A stretch of DNA of 21,500 nt from a virus, in the IMG/VR virus record IMGVR_UViG_3300006637_000045, positions 1-21,500 of that record, one strand, 5' to 3'. Shown one piece after another: positions 6,801-14,660 of this stretch. Below the pieces are notes generated by a model, which was given only the letters and a program-made list of their open reading frames with translations, ran no database searches and was not told the origin of the DNA. A program made the translations under genes and the position numbers. Each line of letters begins with the position of its first letter. The first letter of the stretch is position 1.

Positions 6801-7688
6801 ATGTCCATTCAAATCACTACGGCATTCGTTGAGCAGTACTCTGCCAACGTGATGCATCTTTCGCAGCAGAAAGGCTCCCGCCTTCGCGCTGCTGTTAGCG
6901 TTGAGTCGGTCACCGGCAAAAATGCATTCTTTGAGCAGATCGGCTCCGTCGCGGCCCGCAAGCGCCCGTCGCGTCACGCCGATACGCCTCAGATGGACAC
7001 CCCGCACGCCCGTCGTCGGGTCTCGCTGGTCGATTATGACTGGGCTGACCTGATCGACAATGAGGACCGTGTCCGTATGCTGATCGATCCCACCTCCCCC
7101 TACGCCCAGGCTGCGGCCTTTGCGATGGGCCGTGCGATTGATGAGGCGATTGTCGAAGCCGCTGATGGCACTGCCTACACCGGCGTTGACGGTTCGACTG
7201 CCACTTCCTACGACAGCGCGAACACCATCGATGTCCAGGTCGGTTCCGGTTCCCCGGCTGCCGATGTTGGCCTGAATGTGGCGAAGCTGCGTGCCGCCAA
7301 GGAAGTCTTGGACGCCAACGAAGTCAACCCTGATGAAAGCCGCTTCATCATCCTGAATGCCAAGCAGCTTAAAAATCTGCTGGCGGAAACCGAGATCACC
7401 TCGTCCGACTACAACGTGGTCAAGGCCTTGGTTCAGGGCGAAGTCAACACCTTCATGGGCTTCAACTTCATCCGCACCGAGTTGATCGGTACTGACGCGA
7501 ATGCCGACCACAAAGTTCTGTATTTCGCCCAGTCCGGCATCAAGCTTGCCGTTGGGTCCAACCCGACTGCCCGCATCTCGGAACGCGCCGATAAAAACCA
7601 CGCCACCCAGGTTTTCTACTCCATGTCTATCGGGGCCACCCGCATGGAAGAGAAGCAGGTTGGCTACATCGAATGCGATCCCAGCTAA
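6801..7688 (+). CDS. Major capsid protein, 295 aa
   Basis: Builds the icosahedral shell; expected to have an HK97-type fold. Recognition rests on the conserved N-terminal half: MSIQITTAFVEQY (1-13), QQKGSRLRAAV (22-32), RHADTPQMDTPHARRRVSL (58-76, with the D-T-P motif), DYDWADLIDNEDRVRMLID (78-96) and a long helix with AMGRAIDEAIVEAADG (108-123). This pattern is that of the phage capsid family found with T7-like and BPP-1-like head genes, not T7 gp10. The central RAAKEVLDANEV and FIILNAKQLKNLL segments are the usual helix and strand of the axial domain. The C-terminus (about 262-295) is SERADKNHATQVFYS and a terminal strand. A strong SD precedes it, and scaffold lies upstream and a decoration-type gene downstream, as in BPP-1. 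Confidence 0.93.
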   Translation: MSIQITTAFVEQYSANVMHLSQQKGSRLRAAVSVESVTGKNAFFEQIGSVAARKRPSRHADTPQMDTPHARRRVSLVDYDWADLIDNEDRVRMLIDPTSPYAQAAAFAMGRAIDEAIVEAADGTAYTGVDGSTATSYDSANTIDVQVGSGSPAADVGLNVAKLRAAKEVLDANEVNPDESRFIILNAKQLKNLLAETEITSSDYNVVKALVQGEVNTFMGFNFIRTELIGTDANADHKVLYFAQSGIKLAVGSNPTARISERADKNHATQVFYSMSIGATRMEEKQVGYIECDPS

Positions 7689-7693
7689 GGAGG
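7687..7693 (+). promoter_or_regulatory. Strong ribosome binding site of the decoration protein gene
   Basis: AAGGAGG overlaps the capsid stop codon and sits nine bases before the ATG at 7703. A near-consensus site here suggests the product is made in high amount, as expected for a protein present once per capsomer or capsid subunit. Confidence 0.8.
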
Positions 7694-7702
7694 GTATGAG
7701 AT

Positions 7703-8209
7703 ATGACCACCAAAGACAGTGATCTGGTCACTAACTACCAGGCAACCCCGCCCGTGGCTAACCCCGCCCATCAGTTGGGTGGCGTCAAGCGCGTGGCGCA
7801 AGGCACGTTGGAATTGGCGACCACCGATCTCGATAACAATGACATCGTGATGCTGGCTCCGGTTCCGTCGAATGCGTCGATCACTTCGATCCAGATTGCC
7901 ACGGATGACCTCGACACCGCGTCGCCCGCCGCGCTGGCTTGGAATATCGGCCTGTACGACAAGGACGAAACGGTCATCGATGAAGACTGCTACGCCACCG
8001 CCGTCACGGCGGGTCAGGCTGCCCAGGCCTTCACCGAGTATCGTTGGGAAGTTGCTGACATCAACACCACCGGACAGCAAGTCTGGGAAGATGGTGGACT
8101 GTCGGCTGACTCCGGCGAGATGGTCTACGTTGCCCTGACGGCGTCTGCTGCTGCCGGTACGCCGGCTGCCGGCACTCTCTCCTACAAGATTGAGTTTGTC
8201 GTCAATTAA
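7703..8209 (+). CDS. Probable capsid cement/decoration protein, 168 aa
   Basis: A beta-rich protein following the capsid gene with a near-perfect SD. It opens DLVTNYQATPPVANP (7-21), then GGVKRVAQGTLELATTDL (26-43), a V-P-S-N-A-x-I-T-S-I-Q-I strand (about 54-65), DDLDTA, and a C-terminal half with DINTTGQQVWEDGG and LSYKIEFVVN at the end. I recall this arrangement as a common companion of capsid genes in podophages and some siphophages. It looks like a jelly-roll or similar beta-sandwich. In BPP-1 the gene in this place encodes the capsid cement protein Bbp16, but the sequence here does not look like the Bbp16 pattern I remember. The role is therefore inferred from position, expression signal and fold. 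A head-fibre or minor-head role is the alternative. Confidence 0.75.
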   Translation: MTTKDSDLVTNYQATPPVANPAHQLGGVKRVAQGTLELATTDLDNNDIVMLAPVPSNASITSIQIATDDLDTASPAALAWNIGLYDKDETVIDEDCYATAVTAGQAAQAFTEYRWEVADINTTGQQVWEDGGLSADSGEMVYVALTASAAAGTPAAGTLSYKIEFVVN

Positions 8210-8249
8210 TTGACTGGGGTGGGGGTTTCGGCCTCCACCCCTCTCAATT
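8208..8249 (+). terminator. Long hairpin after the capsid/decoration pair; terminator-like
   Basis: An 11-pair stem, GGGGTGGGGGT (8216-8226) against GCCTCCACCCC (8231-8241) with two G-U pairs, closes a TTCG tetraloop (8227-8230). Outside a two-by-two internal loop the stem continues for six pairs, AATTGA (8208-8213) with TCAATT (8244-8249). The left outer arm begins at the decoration gene stop. There is no U-tract after the stem, so classic rho-independent termination is doubtful. Partial termination, an RNase processing site or 3'-end protection of the abundant capsid mRNA are equally plausible. The next SD follows four bases after the stem. Confidence 0.6.
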
Positions 8250-8263
8250 GCTAGGAGAGTCGG

Positions 8264-8845
8264 ATGGCGTCCGAGGTTCAGATATGCAATATCGCCCTCT
8301 CTAAAGTTGGTGACGAGCAAATAACGTCACTGCTTGACGACTCAAAAGCCGCGAGGCTATGCAATCTCACATACGAGCCTCTGCGGGATTCCGTCTTGCG
8401 GGCGCACCTGTGGAATTTTGCCATCTCCAGGGTTGCTCTCGCCAAGAGCACAGACGCCCCTGCATACGAATACAGCGCCAAGTTCGCCCTGCCGGCGGAT
8501 TTCTTGCGTTTGGTTGATACCAATCTTCTGGACACTGAGAAATACAAGGTAGAGGGCAAGTTCATCCTGGCAAACTCTGACACCGTCAGCATCCGCTATG
8601 TTAAGCGGGTGGAGGACCCGAATGAGTTTGACTGGCTTTTTATCGAGGCGCTGGCGGCAAGGATCGCTGCTGAATTGGCGATTGCCCTGACGGACAACAG
8701 GACTTTGTCCGTTGATCTGTTTAACCTGTACTCAACCAAGATAACGGAGGCGCGTACTGCTGATGCCCAAGAAGGCAGCCCGGATGATATTATTGCAGAT
8801 TCCTGGCTACAATCCCGGCTTCTCTATGTTAATCCGGTTGATTAA
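8264..8845 (+). CDS. Tail tubular protein A / head-tail adaptor (T7 gp11-like), 193 aa
   Basis: Connects the portal ring to the nozzle. It is nearly the length of T7 gp11 (196). The N-terminus EVQICNIALSKVGDEQITSL (4-23) shows the I-x-N-x-A-L-x-x-x-G pattern; residues 27-55 contain KAARLCNLTYEPLRDSVLRA, and HLWNFAISRVALA follows at 47-59. FALPADFLRLVD (74-85) is the family's L-P-x-D-x-L-R-V motif. The second half alternates strands and helices, with a long C-terminal helix containing AARIAAELAIALT and a DSWLQSRLL end. The ATG at 8264 has AGGAG at 8253-8257 six bases upstream. The stop overlaps the gp12-like start (TAATG), so the two tail-tube proteins are translationally coupled. Confidence 0.93.
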   Translation: MASEVQICNIALSKVGDEQITSLLDDSKAARLCNLTYEPLRDSVLRAHLWNFAISRVALAKSTDAPAYEYSAKFALPADFLRLVDTNLLDTEKYKVEGKFILANSDTVSIRYVKRVEDPNEFDWLFIEALAARIAAELAIALTDNRTLSVDLFNLYSTKITEARTADAQEGSPDDIIADSWLQSRLLYVNPVD

Positions 8846-11283
8846 TGGTATCGGCATCGTACCCCGTCACAAACTTCACCGCTGGTGAATTAACCCCGCT
8901 CCTTGAGGCGCGGGTTGACCTTGCCCAATACGCCAATGGGTGCAGGACTGTAAGCAATTTCCTGATCCACCCACAGGGCGGCGTGTACCGTCGAGGCGGC
9001 ACAGAATACATTGCCGGCGTGAAGACAAACTCAAAGAAGGTGCGCTTAGTGCCGTTTGAGTTTTCCGTTTCTCAAGCATATGTCCTGGAGTTTGGCGAGA
9101 ATTATATTCGGTTTTACGCCAATCAGGCGCAAGTGGTGAGCGGGTCTCCGTCTGCTGCTGTTGAGGTTTCGACCACCTACGCTGAGGGCGAGCTGTTTGA
9201 TCTGCAATTCGCACAGTCTGCCGACATTCTGTACATCACCCACCCGGATCACGCGCCGGCGCAACTGACTCGCACGGCGGCAACCACCTTCACGTTGTCG
9301 GATGTTGCGTTTGAGGATGGTCCGTATCTGGACGAGAATGTTGAGACGACCACCCTCACCCCAAGCGCGACCACTGGAAGCATTACCATCACAGCTTCTG
9401 CTGTTACGGGGATCAACGATGACACTGGGTTCCAGAGCACGGATGTTGGCAGAATTGTGCGTATCGGTCATGTGGCATCTGCTTGGGCTGCCACTACTGC
9501 TTATAGTGTTGGTGACGTTGTTCGCAACAATGACAATATCTACGAAGCTGTGCGGGCGGGGACTTCTGCCGGCTCTGGTGGGCCAGATGGAGAAGGGACG
9601 GCGATTGTAGATGGCAGCGTGACCTGGGACTATGTGCAGGACGGCGGCGTGCGCTGGGGATACGCAGAGATCACTGCGATCACATCCACCACCCTAGTAG
9701 ATGCCACTGTACAGAAGGCCTTTGGCGGGACTTCAGGGGAAACCTCGTGGCGTCTCGGGGCTTGGTATGGTGGGAGCTATCCTGCGTCCGTTGCCTTCTA
9801 CGAGCAGCGACTATTCTTTGCCGGGTCCACAGATAATCCGCAAACAATCTGGGGATCGAAAAGCGGCGACTATACAAACTTCACTCCGGGGACGCTTGAT
9901 GATGATGGCGTCACCTATACGATTGCGACGGATCAGGTAAACGCGATCCGCTGGCTCTCTCCGGGGAAGGTGCTGGCTGTTGGGACGGCCGGCGGTGAGT
10001 TTAAGGTGTCGGCCTCAACGAATGAGGAGGCGCTGACGCCAACCAATGTGCGTGTTGTCAGGGAAACAAGCTACGGCTCCGCCAACATCCTCCCCAAGCG
10101 TGTCGGCGAGGTTGTCCTTTACATCCAACGCGCCAGCAGGAAGGTGCGTGAATTTGTTTACCAGTTTGAGAGCGACGGCTTTGTTTCTCCAAACTTGACG
10201 CTACTGGCAGAGCACATCACGCAGTCTGGCATCGTTGAGATTGATTATCAACAAGAGCCTGACAGTATCTTGTGGTGCGTCCTCACTGACGGAGCGTTGG
10301 CCGCCCTGACGTACCAAAGGGATCAAAAGGTTGTTGGGTGGCACAAGCACATCATTGGTGGCACATCAGATGCCGCCGGCACCCAAGCTGTTGTCGAGAG
10401 TGTCGCTGTTATACCAGGGGCATCAGAGGACGAGGTGTGGGTTGCGGTGAAGCGATACGTCAATAGCGGGACCGTGCGGTACATAGAGCGCCTGAAGATC
10501 GGCCTGGACGCAACGGCATCCAGAGAAGATGCGTTTTTTGTCGATAGCGGTTTGACGCTGGATTCTGCGGCGACCATTACCGGCGCGACGAAGGCCAATC
10601 CCGTTGTGATCGCCACCTCTTCTGCCCACGGCTTTAGCGATGGTGAGTATGTTGATATCCGGGGCGTTGCCGGGATGACGGAGTTGAATGGCAATCGATA
10701 CATCGTCGCCAACGCGGCATCGACTACGTTTGAGCTGACTGACAAAGACGGAAACAACGTAAACGGCACGGCGTATACAACCTACATCTCCGGCGGCACC
10801 GCGAGAGAGGCCGTGCTAACCATTAGTGGCTTGTCCCATCTTGAGGGCGAAAGCGTGTCGATTTTGGCTAACGGTGCTGTACAGGCGAGCAAGACGGTGT
10901 CCAGTGGATCAATCACTCTCGACTACCGGGCCTCCATTGTCCATGCCGGGTTGCCATACACATCTGAGCTTGAGACTCAGCGCATTGAGGATGGCTCCCA
11001 GGACGGCACGGCGCAGGGCAAGATCAAGCGCATCCATGAGGTGATCTTGCGTATTTACAGGTCTCTCGGAATTGAGGTTGGCCGCCGGGACGGGAATGTT
11101 GACACGATCCCGTTCAGAAGCAGCGCGGATGCGATGGATGCCGCCCCTGCCCTGTATAGCGGAGACCTTAGAGTTGACTTTTCCGAGGGCTTTAACCGGA
11201 AAGGTACTGTATACTTTCGTCAGCAGCAGCCGCTGCCATTGACGGTGCTTGGCATCTTTGCCCACCTGAAGACAAACGGATAG
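8845..11283 (+). CDS. Tail tubular protein B / nozzle (T7 gp12-like) with inserted domains, 812 aa
   Basis: Forms the hexameric tail nozzle below the gp11-like ring. The N-terminus is diagnostic: NFTAGELTPLLEARVDLAQY (10-29), then a V-S-N-F-L-I-H-P-Q-G-G-V-Y-R-R-G-G-T-E-Y stretch (36-55) and VRLVPFEFSVSQAYVLEFG (66-84). Size is close to T7 gp12 (794). YEQRLFFAGSTDNPQTIWGS (about 320-340) and a later ALTYQRDQKVVGWHKH (about 490-505) are further conserved marks. Two insertions stand out. About 213-268 resembles the W-x-x-x-T-x-Y-x-x-G-D-x-V carbohydrate-binding-like module (AWAATTAYSVGDVV). About 576-652 resembles a small beta domain common in phage proteins (SSAHGFSDGEYVDIRGVAGM). Its start is coupled to the adaptor gene. 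Confidence 0.93.
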   Translation: MVSASYPVTNFTAGELTPLLEARVDLAQYANGCRTVSNFLIHPQGGVYRRGGTEYIAGVKTNSKKVRLVPFEFSVSQAYVLEFGENYIRFYANQAQVVSGSPSAAVEVSTTYAEGELFDLQFAQSADILYITHPDHAPAQLTRTAATTFTLSDVAFEDGPYLDENVETTTLTPSATTGSITITASAVTGINDDTGFQSTDVGRIVRIGHVASAWAATTAYSVGDVVRNNDNIYEAVRAGTSAGSGGPDGEGTAIVDGSVTWDYVQDGGVRWGYAEITAITSTTLVDATVQKAFGGTSGETSWRLGAWYGGSYPASVAFYEQRLFFAGSTDNPQTIWGSKSGDYTNFTPGTLDDDGVTYTIATDQVNAIRWLSPGKVLAVGTAGGEFKVSASTNEEALTPTNVRVVRETSYGSANILPKRVGEVVLYIQRASRKVREFVYQFESDGFVSPNLTLLAEHITQSGIVEIDYQQEPDSILWCVLTDGALAALTYQRDQKVVGWHKHIIGGTSDAAGTQAVVESVAVIPGASEDEVWVAVKRYVNSGTVRYIERLKIGLDATASREDAFFVDSGLTLDSAATITGATKANPVVIATSSAHGFSDGEYVDIRGVAGMTELNGNRYIVANAASTTFELTDKDGNNVNGTAYTTYISGGTAREAVLTISGLSHLEGESVSILANGAVQASKTVSSGSITLDYRASIVHAGLPYTSELETQRIEDGSQDGTAQGKIKRIHEVILRIYRSLGIEVGRRDGNVDTIPFRSSADAMDAAPALYSGDLRVDFSEGFNRKGTVYFRQQQPLPLTVLGIFAHLKTNG

Positions 11284-11287
11284 AGAA

Positions 11288-11887
11288 ATGGGCGCTGATC
11301 CTTTTACAATTATGGCGTTTGCATCTGCCGCGAAGTCGGTGGTTGATGGCATTGGCGCGGCAAAGGCCGGTCAGGCCAACAAGGCCGTACATGATCATAA
11401 CGCATCAATTCTGCGCCAGCGGGCTAATGAGTACATCAAGAATGCAAGCTACAACGCAGACATGTTGCGTGACCGGGAAAAGCGCCTCCTGGCCAAGAAT
11501 GCGACGATGGCGTTCAAGAGTAGCGTGGAGATCGCAGGATCGCCCCTTGAGGTGCTGGGGCAAAACGCCGCTGATATCGAGCATGACGCCCAACTAGAGA
11601 AGCACAAGGGCAAGCTACAGGCCTGGGAGGCGCAGACGGAAGCGGCCAACCAAGAGTATATGGGCGCAATGGCAGACTGGAGAGGTAAGCAGCAGAAACG
11701 GGCGGCATTCATGTCTGCTGGGATTTCTTTCGCGGGCGGCGTATGGGGCGCAACTGGCGGCTCACTTGCCGGCGGCGTAAGCACCCCTGGCAATGTTGCT
11801 ACAGCATTCAGATACGGGACAAATATTGGATCAACGCAAACCTCTATGCTGGCGGCACAGGACGCCGGCCTGTACTGGTTAAGATAG
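11288..11887 (+). CDS. Internal virion protein (T7 gp14-like ejection protein), 199 aa
   Basis: Inferred core protein carried in the head and ejected into the cell envelope, where T7 gp14 forms the outer-membrane channel. Length matches T7 gp14 (196), and it is the first of three consecutive ejection genes. A hydrophobic N-terminal helix (about 5-28) is followed by a long charged helix rich in Arg, Asn and Lys. GSPLEVLGQNAADIEHDAQL (about 85-104) is a motif I associate with gp14-like proteins. After another helix comes a Gly/Ala-rich membrane-type segment (about 140-166) and a polar C-terminus. The start ATG lies four bases after the nozzle stop, with only a weak AGAG ribosome site. The call rests on gene order, length and the GSPLxVL segment. 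Confidence 0.82.
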   Translation: MGADPFTIMAFASAAKSVVDGIGAAKAGQANKAVHDHNASILRQRANEYIKNASYNADMLRDREKRLLAKNATMAFKSSVEIAGSPLEVLGQNAADIEHDAQLEKHKGKLQAWEAQTEAANQEYMGAMADWRGKQQKRAAFMSAGISFAGGVWGATGGSLAGGVSTPGNVATAFRYGTNIGSTQTSMLAAQDAGLYWLR

Positions 11888-11888
11888 C

Positions 11889-14660
11889 ATGGGAAGAATT
11901 ACACTATATCAGCAGAAAGGCGCGGTAGCCCAGCCCAGGCTTGGGACAGGCCTTGTGCGTGCAGAATTTAGCAAGGAAGATTTTTCCCTGTCAGTAGGCG
12001 AGGGCATCAAGGCGGCAGTCGGCGTTTATGAGGGAATTCAGAAAAACGAGGATCAGAAGGCCCGCGTTGACATGCGGAGCAAGCTTGCCCAGGCGCGGCT
12101 TGACATGGCAAAAGACATGGTCGCAATGGAGGAGGGCGCGGAGTTAGGTGCTCCTGGCCATGTGCAAAATGCCGAGGCGCTGGCGGCAAAATATGAAGCC
12201 CAGCTTATGGCGGGCATCGATGAGCGATATCATGGCGAATTATCGGCCAATTTCGCTGATCTAAAGGCCGGGGTCGTCTCTGGGGCAATGCGCTTCGAGT
12301 CCCAGCAGACCGGGAAAAAGCTGACGCATGACGTTGCCAACACAACCGAAAACCTTATCAGCCTTGTGCAGCGGCACCCTAGAGAATTCCTGTCTGCCCA
12401 AACTGAATTAGGCAAACTCAAGTCAACCCTGCTGGCAAGCGGACAATTCTCTGCGCGAGATGTTGACGCTGCGATGAAGGCTGAGAGCGAGAGGCTCCAT
12501 GACGCCTATGTTGGCGGGCTAATCAGCGGATCAAAAACGCAGGAAGAGGTTGACAACATTGAAGCCCATTTAAGGGATGGCGACCTCGCCGAGGGGCTTT
12601 CGGCCAAGGCGCTTGGAGAAAACCTTTCTTTTATTGAGACTCGCAGAAGCCAGATAGAGAGGGAGCAGAAGGCGGCCGAAAATGAGGCATCCCGTAGCGC
12701 AATAGCCACCGCCCATACACAATTAAACCTGGACATGGTGAGCGCCCTCAATGGTGACCCAGAGGCTCTGCAACGGATACAGCGCGGGGATCACGTTAAT
12801 GCGGCTGTTGACATTGTGAAGCGATACAACCAGGGGCTTGAGCTTTTGTCCGCTGCGAGATCGGCAACTATGGCGGCGGTGAAAAAGTCACAGGCTGCCG
12901 CTGTTTATGCTGGCGTTGAAGAGCGCGAGTGGGAAATGATTGGCTTTCTTGGGAGTGCGGCGGATGGTTTTCTGGGCAAGCCGCAGCTTGACGCCATGGC
13001 CGAGGACGAGATGATCTCGCCTAAAGAATACAAATCCATCCTTTCGGTCATCGAGGCGAGAGAGAAGGCGGTGGCGCTTGACAAAAAAGGCAACGATAAA
13101 GAGGCGAAAAAGTGGTGGAGTAGCGTCAACAGCACCCTGGACAAGCTGAGGCTGGAAAAGGAGCGCCTGGAGGCCAAAGAAACCATTCATGCGATTAGTG
13201 TCGGGGCATACGAAGACGACAAATTGCAAGAAGTGATTGCCGGGTTGCCGAGGAAGTATCGCATTGAGGCAGACAATGCGGCGCGGACGAGGTCAGCCAA
13301 AGAAGAAACCAAGGCCTTGCGTGATCAAAAGAGAGCGGTGTCGGTTGCTAAAAACAGAATTATGACGAAAATTTACAGCAACAAGGCCACCGAGGAAGAT
13401 GTCCAGGCTGTTATTGATGACCTGGAGGAAAAGTTTGGGTTTACTGATTTCGGCTCTGCCGCCGTCAAGGAGTTGACGAAAGTATTGCAAGAGTCAGGGA
13501 AGCGTGAAGTTTGGATGAATCAGTATTCCGCCACGCTTACTGCCACCATGGCGATGAGGGCGAAGTCTCCGTCTGCCGTCATGCCGCCCCCCGAGGGGAA
13601 AGAGAAAAAAATGGCGGATGAGGTGATCGCTCGCATGTCGCTCGCCGCCCGCAAACAGTTTTCCGATCTCGAGGACGAAAATGGCTATCACGCATGGCAA
13701 GAGAATGTCATCAAGGCTGCCGGCTTTTTCCCGGCGGCGTTTAAGGACGAGATCGTCCGTGGGCTGAAGAGCGATGATCCGCGAGACATTTGGGAGGCCT
13801 CGCAACGCCTGAAGGTCTTGGATCAAAACTTGAGCAACCTGGATACAGGGCTGTCTTCCGAGCAAAAGGAGATTGCGGCATTTTTCCAGGAGCATGATCA
13901 GTTGGCCCCTGAAGCCGTTATGGACTTGTACAAAGAGCGGAAGTCCATCAGGCAGTCGGACAGGGAAGCCCGTGGGCAAGTGTTTTCCTCTCAGTTTTCT
14001 AAGGACAATCTTGAGGCCATTGGTGAAATGGAGTTGGGTCCGAAAGAGCGGGCCTGGGTGGACATGCTTAGTGACGCAAGCGATGACCCTGGATACGCGA
14101 GGGCTGTTGCGCTGTTGCAGTCAAAGACGAAAAACCACTACATCAGCACCGGGGACATTGGTGTCGCCCGCTCCCTGGCCATGCAGGAGATGATGCGCGA
14201 GTTTGGCGTCAGCGAGGTTTCGGGTGCTGGCGGGATTATGCGCTCGCCTCCAGAAAAAGTGTTTGGCGTACCGTCTCTCGATGACAAGGGCAATGCCGAG
14301 TGGATCAGAGAACAGTTTGTTGAGTACGGCACGGCAGCCTATAGAGAGGTGACGAAGCAACCCGGTGCGGTTCTGGAGCCAAGCCGATTGGTTATCAAGC
14401 AAAGCCCTGTGTATCTGGACGGCAAGCCTACCTACAACGCATGGTATGGCGGCCACATTGTGCTGCGGAATGCCCAGCCGGATTGGAAGGCTCATGCAGG
14501 GGTGCATTCGTCACACCTGATGTGGGAGGCAGCCCAAGAGGCCAAGAAGCTCAAGAAGCGCAGAGAGGACGATGCCCTCAACCTCAAGCTTGAAAAGCAG
14601 AAGCATGCGAGAGAGCGGGAAACAACGGAGATGCCATGGATGCTTGAGGCCACGCCATGA
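11889..14660 (+). CDS. Large internal virion protein (T7 gp15-like position), 923 aa
   Basis: Probably the second ejection protein, which in T7 forms the periplasmic tube with gp16. It is larger than T7 gp15 (747). It begins one base after the previous stop with a basic N-terminus. From about residue 40 to the end it is overwhelmingly alpha-helical and charged, with coiled-coil-type stretches at about 55-90, 245-270, 395-450 and 590-680. There is no signal peptide, membrane span or recognisable enzyme motif. Near the C-terminus, KPTYNAWYGGHIVL and HSSHLMWEAAQEAKKL precede a Lys/Arg/Glu-rich helix (about 870-912). The stop overlaps the next start (ATGA), as expected for subunits of one machine. 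Identification is by position, size and composition rather than by clear homology. Confidence 0.78.
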   Translation: MGRITLYQQKGAVAQPRLGTGLVRAEFSKEDFSLSVGEGIKAAVGVYEGIQKNEDQKARVDMRSKLAQARLDMAKDMVAMEEGAELGAPGHVQNAEALAAKYEAQLMAGIDERYHGELSANFADLKAGVVSGAMRFESQQTGKKLTHDVANTTENLISLVQRHPREFLSAQTELGKLKSTLLASGQFSARDVDAAMKAESERLHDAYVGGLISGSKTQEEVDNIEAHLRDGDLAEGLSAKALGENLSFIETRRSQIEREQKAAENEASRSAIATAHTQLNLDMVSALNGDPEALQRIQRGDHVNAAVDIVKRYNQGLELLSAARSATMAAVKKSQAAAVYAGVEEREWEMIGFLGSAADGFLGKPQLDAMAEDEMISPKEYKSILSVIEAREKAVALDKKGNDKEAKKWWSSVNSTLDKLRLEKERLEAKETIHAISVGAYEDDKLQEVIAGLPRKYRIEADNAARTRSAKEETKALRDQKRAVSVAKNRIMTKIYSNKATEEDVQAVIDDLEEKFGFTDFGSAAVKELTKVLQESGKREVWMNQYSATLTATMAMRAKSPSAVMPPPEGKEKKMADEVIARMSLAARKQFSDLEDENGYHAWQENVIKAAGFFPAAFKDEIVRGLKSDDPRDIWEASQRLKVLDQNLSNLDTGLSSEQKEIAAFFQEHDQLAPEAVMDLYKERKSIRQSDREARGQVFSSQFSKDNLEAIGEMELGPKERAWVDMLSDASDDPGYARAVALLQSKTKNHYISTGDIGVARSLAMQEMMREFGVSEVSGAGGIMRSPPEKVFGVPSLDDKGNAEWIREQFVEYGTAAYREVTKQPGAVLEPSRLVIKQSPVYLDGKPTYNAWYGGHIVLRNAQPDWKAHAGVHSSHLMWEAAQEAKKLKKRREDDALNLKLEKQKHARERETTEMPWMLEATP

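Noticed and set aside
6723-7601. Antisense open frame of 292 codons over the capsid gene
   Set aside because: It lies opposite a well-identified capsid gene; Arg/Gly/Val-rich shadow composition and no recognisable motif.
7685-8320. Antisense open frame of 211 codons over the decoration gene and the hairpin
   Set aside because: It overlaps a gene with a near-perfect SD and has no recognisable domain.
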